In this document: piece after piece, positions 6,786 through 7,476 of the stretch | Numbering within the stretch: position 1 is the first letter of the stretch | How the letters are laid out: the number at the start of each line of letters is the position of its first letter | Source: JBBILG01 sp037445085 | Lineage (GTDB): Bacteria; Pseudomonadota; Gammaproteobacteria; Burkholderiales; Methylophilaceae | DNA length: 7,476 bases | Direction of reading: 5' to 3' | Assembly: GCA_037445085.1 (NCBI GenBank) | Contig: JBBILG010000087.1 | Location: 1 to 7,476, forward strand | The notes under the pieces: model-generated | The model's input: the letters and a program-made list of their open reading frames with translations, nothing else | The model's database searches: none | Told to the model about the DNA's origin: nothing | Position numbers and translations under genes: made by a program

Positions 6786-6795
6786 GACTGGCGTG

Positions 6796-7302
6796 TTACT
6801 GCACCTTCAGACGTCGCCCCTTGGGTGTGGCGGGTTCCAGCTTGGGCAGCTCGATGCGCAGCACGCCATTGTGATAGCTGGCGTGCGCTTCCGCGTCCTT
6901 GACCCTGCAGGGCAGGGGGATGACGCGGCGGAAGCTGCCGTAGGCGCACTGGATCACGTGCCAGCGCCCTTCGCTGCCTTCTCGTGTGAAGCGCTTTTCC
7001 CCGGTGGCGATGAGGCTGTCGTCGCGGATTTCGATGTCGATGTCCTGCTTGTCCATGCCCGGCAACTCCAGACGCACGACCACACGCTTGTCGTCCTCGA
7101 ATACTTCGCCGCCCAGCATGGCCCAGCTGCGGGTGGGGAGGAAGTGGTCGTCATCCACCTCGCTGGCGGCCGGCAGGTTGGTGGTGGCGCCCGGTACGAA
7201 GCGGGTGAGCGCGCTCGCCGCCGATTCGCGCAGGTGACGCCAGCCTTCGGTGACGCTGCTCCATAGCGAGCCGAACTGATCCTTGAGATGATCCAGGTTC
7301 AT
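6796..7302 (-). CDS. Hsp20 family small heat-shock protein
   Basis: Small heat-shock proteins form oligomers that hold unfolding proteins for refolding by ATP-dependent chaperones. The 168-residue product has an N-terminal arm (1-60) with an amphipathic start (MNLDHLKDQFGSLWSS). An alpha-crystallin domain follows (about 61-154), with VVVRLELPGMDKQDIDIEI, the Y-G-S-F-R-R strand (121-126) and the hallmark A-x4-G-V-L (141-148). The short tail ends RRLKVQ; LKV (165-167) fits the I-x-I/V anchoring motif. Cys119 and Cys132 are unusual but not diagnostic. The start is fixed by AGGAGG (7313-7308), five bases before ATG 7302; the open frame further upstream is an out-of-frame overlap with the groEL tail. 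It follows groEL by 49 bp on the same strand, with an intrinsic terminator between them. I see no sigma70 or sigma32 promoter in the gap, so expression may rely on read-through from groEL. Confidence 0.95.
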   Translation of the reverse strand: MNLDHLKDQFGSLWSSVTEGWRHLRESAASALTRFVPGATTNLPAASEVDDDHFLPTRSWAMLGGEVFEDDKRVVVRLELPGMDKQDIDIEIRDDSLIATGEKRFTREGSEGRWHVIQCAYGSFRRVIPLPCRVKDAEAHASYHNGVLRIELPKLEPATPKGRRLKVQ

Positions 7303-7305
7303 GAT

Positions 7306-7327
7306 GGCCTCCTGATGAAAAAAGGCC
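7306..7327 (-). promoter_or_regulatory. Candidate fourU-like RNA thermometer over the hsp20 Shine-Dalgarno
   Basis: In the minus-strand RNA, GGCCUUUU (7327-7320) can pair with AGGAGGCC (7313-7306) to give eight pairs, two of them G.U, around the six-base loop UUCAUC. The complete AGGAGG of hsp20 is inside the stem, and four U face AGGA, as in the fourU element before the small heat-shock gene agsA of Salmonella. The GGCC half belongs also to the 3' arm of the terminator hairpin, so the two folds exclude each other. The pairing is seen in the sequence; a temperature response is inference. Confidence 0.38.
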
Positions 7328-7342
7328 CTGCGGGGCAGGGCC
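7318..7342 (-). terminator. Rho-independent terminator after groEL
   Basis: Read on the minus strand, GGCCCTG (7342-7336) and CAGGGCC (7330-7324) form a perfect 7-bp GC-rich stem with loop CCCCG, followed by six T (7323-7318). It starts 9 bp after the groEL stop. Its T-tract ends only 4 bases before the hsp20 Shine-Dalgarno, so termination here would cut the downstream gene off from groEL transcription. Some read-through, or a weak unseen promoter, is needed to express hsp20. Confidence 0.87.
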
Positions 7343-7351
7343 GGGTTGATG

Positions 7352-7476
7352 TCAGTAATCCATGTCAGGTATGGCCGGCGCTGCGGCCTTTTCCTCCTTC
7401 GGCGCCTCGACCGCCGTGGCATCGGTGGTGAGCATCAGGCCGGCCACGGAAGCGGCGTTCTGCAGGGCGTAGCGGG
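7352..7476 (-). CDS. groEL: Chaperonin GroEL (60 kDa subunit), C-terminal 40 residues
   Basis: The minus strand from the window edge to the TGA at 7354-7352 encodes RYALQNAASVAGLMLTTDA and then a charged, alanine-rich tail ending in PAIPDMDY. The R-x-ALQNAASVAGLM-TT block is the near-invariant C-terminal signature of group I chaperonins, just before the disordered tail, so identification is safe although more than 90 percent of the gene is outside. GroEL forms the double-ring ATP-driven folding chamber with GroES. The usual GGM repeats at the extreme C terminus are absent here. The gene ends 9 bp before an intrinsic terminator and is followed by hsp20 on the same strand, which makes this a heat-shock locus. 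groES cannot be seen. Confidence 0.93.
   Translation of the reverse strand, partial: RYALQNAASVAGLMLTTDATAVEAPKEEKAAAPAIPDMDY

Noticed and set aside
7303..7422. 40-residue Arg-rich N-terminal extension of the Hsp20 protein
   Set aside because: It runs through the terminator and the groEL 3' end out of frame, while ATG 7302 has an ideal AGGAGG five bases upstream.

Overview
The window reads as chromosomal housekeeping DNA from a GC-rich betaproteobacterium. The evidence is the order cvpA-purF-metZ, an E. coli-type PurF without propeptide, a dnaB-alr pair, and uniformly GC-ending codons. A Nitrosomonadales/Gallionella-like source is a guess from overall style, not something the sequence proves. 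I see no phage, transposon, CRISPR, tRNA or rRNA, and no composition break inside the genes.

Layout. (1) Positions 1-2042, plus strand: the end of cvpA, then purF, the first committed enzyme of purine synthesis. (2) Positions 2043-2313: a spacer with a possible promoter, a very clear intrinsic terminator and a T-poor, structure-rich leader in front of metZ. (3) Positions 2314-3504, plus: metZ, for methionine synthesis by direct sulfhydrylation. (4) Positions 3574-4176, minus: a 2-Cys peroxiredoxin, convergent with metZ across a 17-bp hairpin and driven by a good sigma70-type promoter. (5) Positions 4342-6785, plus: dnaB (replicative helicase) and alr (alanine racemase), joined by a TGATG stop/start overlap; dnaB has no Shine-Dalgarno and may be leaderless. 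(6) Positions 6796-7476, minus: a small heat-shock protein (Hsp20) gene downstream of the last 40 codons of a groEL gene, with an intrinsic terminator between them.

How the genes relate: the blocks are mostly independent (purines, methionine, peroxide detoxification, replication/cell wall, protein folding). The groEL-hsp20 pair is a coherent heat-shock locus. The most interesting signal is there: the T-tract of the groEL terminator, together with the last bases of its stem, can pair with the whole hsp20 Shine-Dalgarno in a fourU-like arrangement. This would make the same few bases both a terminator and a candidate RNA thermometer. The second candidate is the unexplained structured leader of metZ. 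The protein-coding content itself is ordinary.
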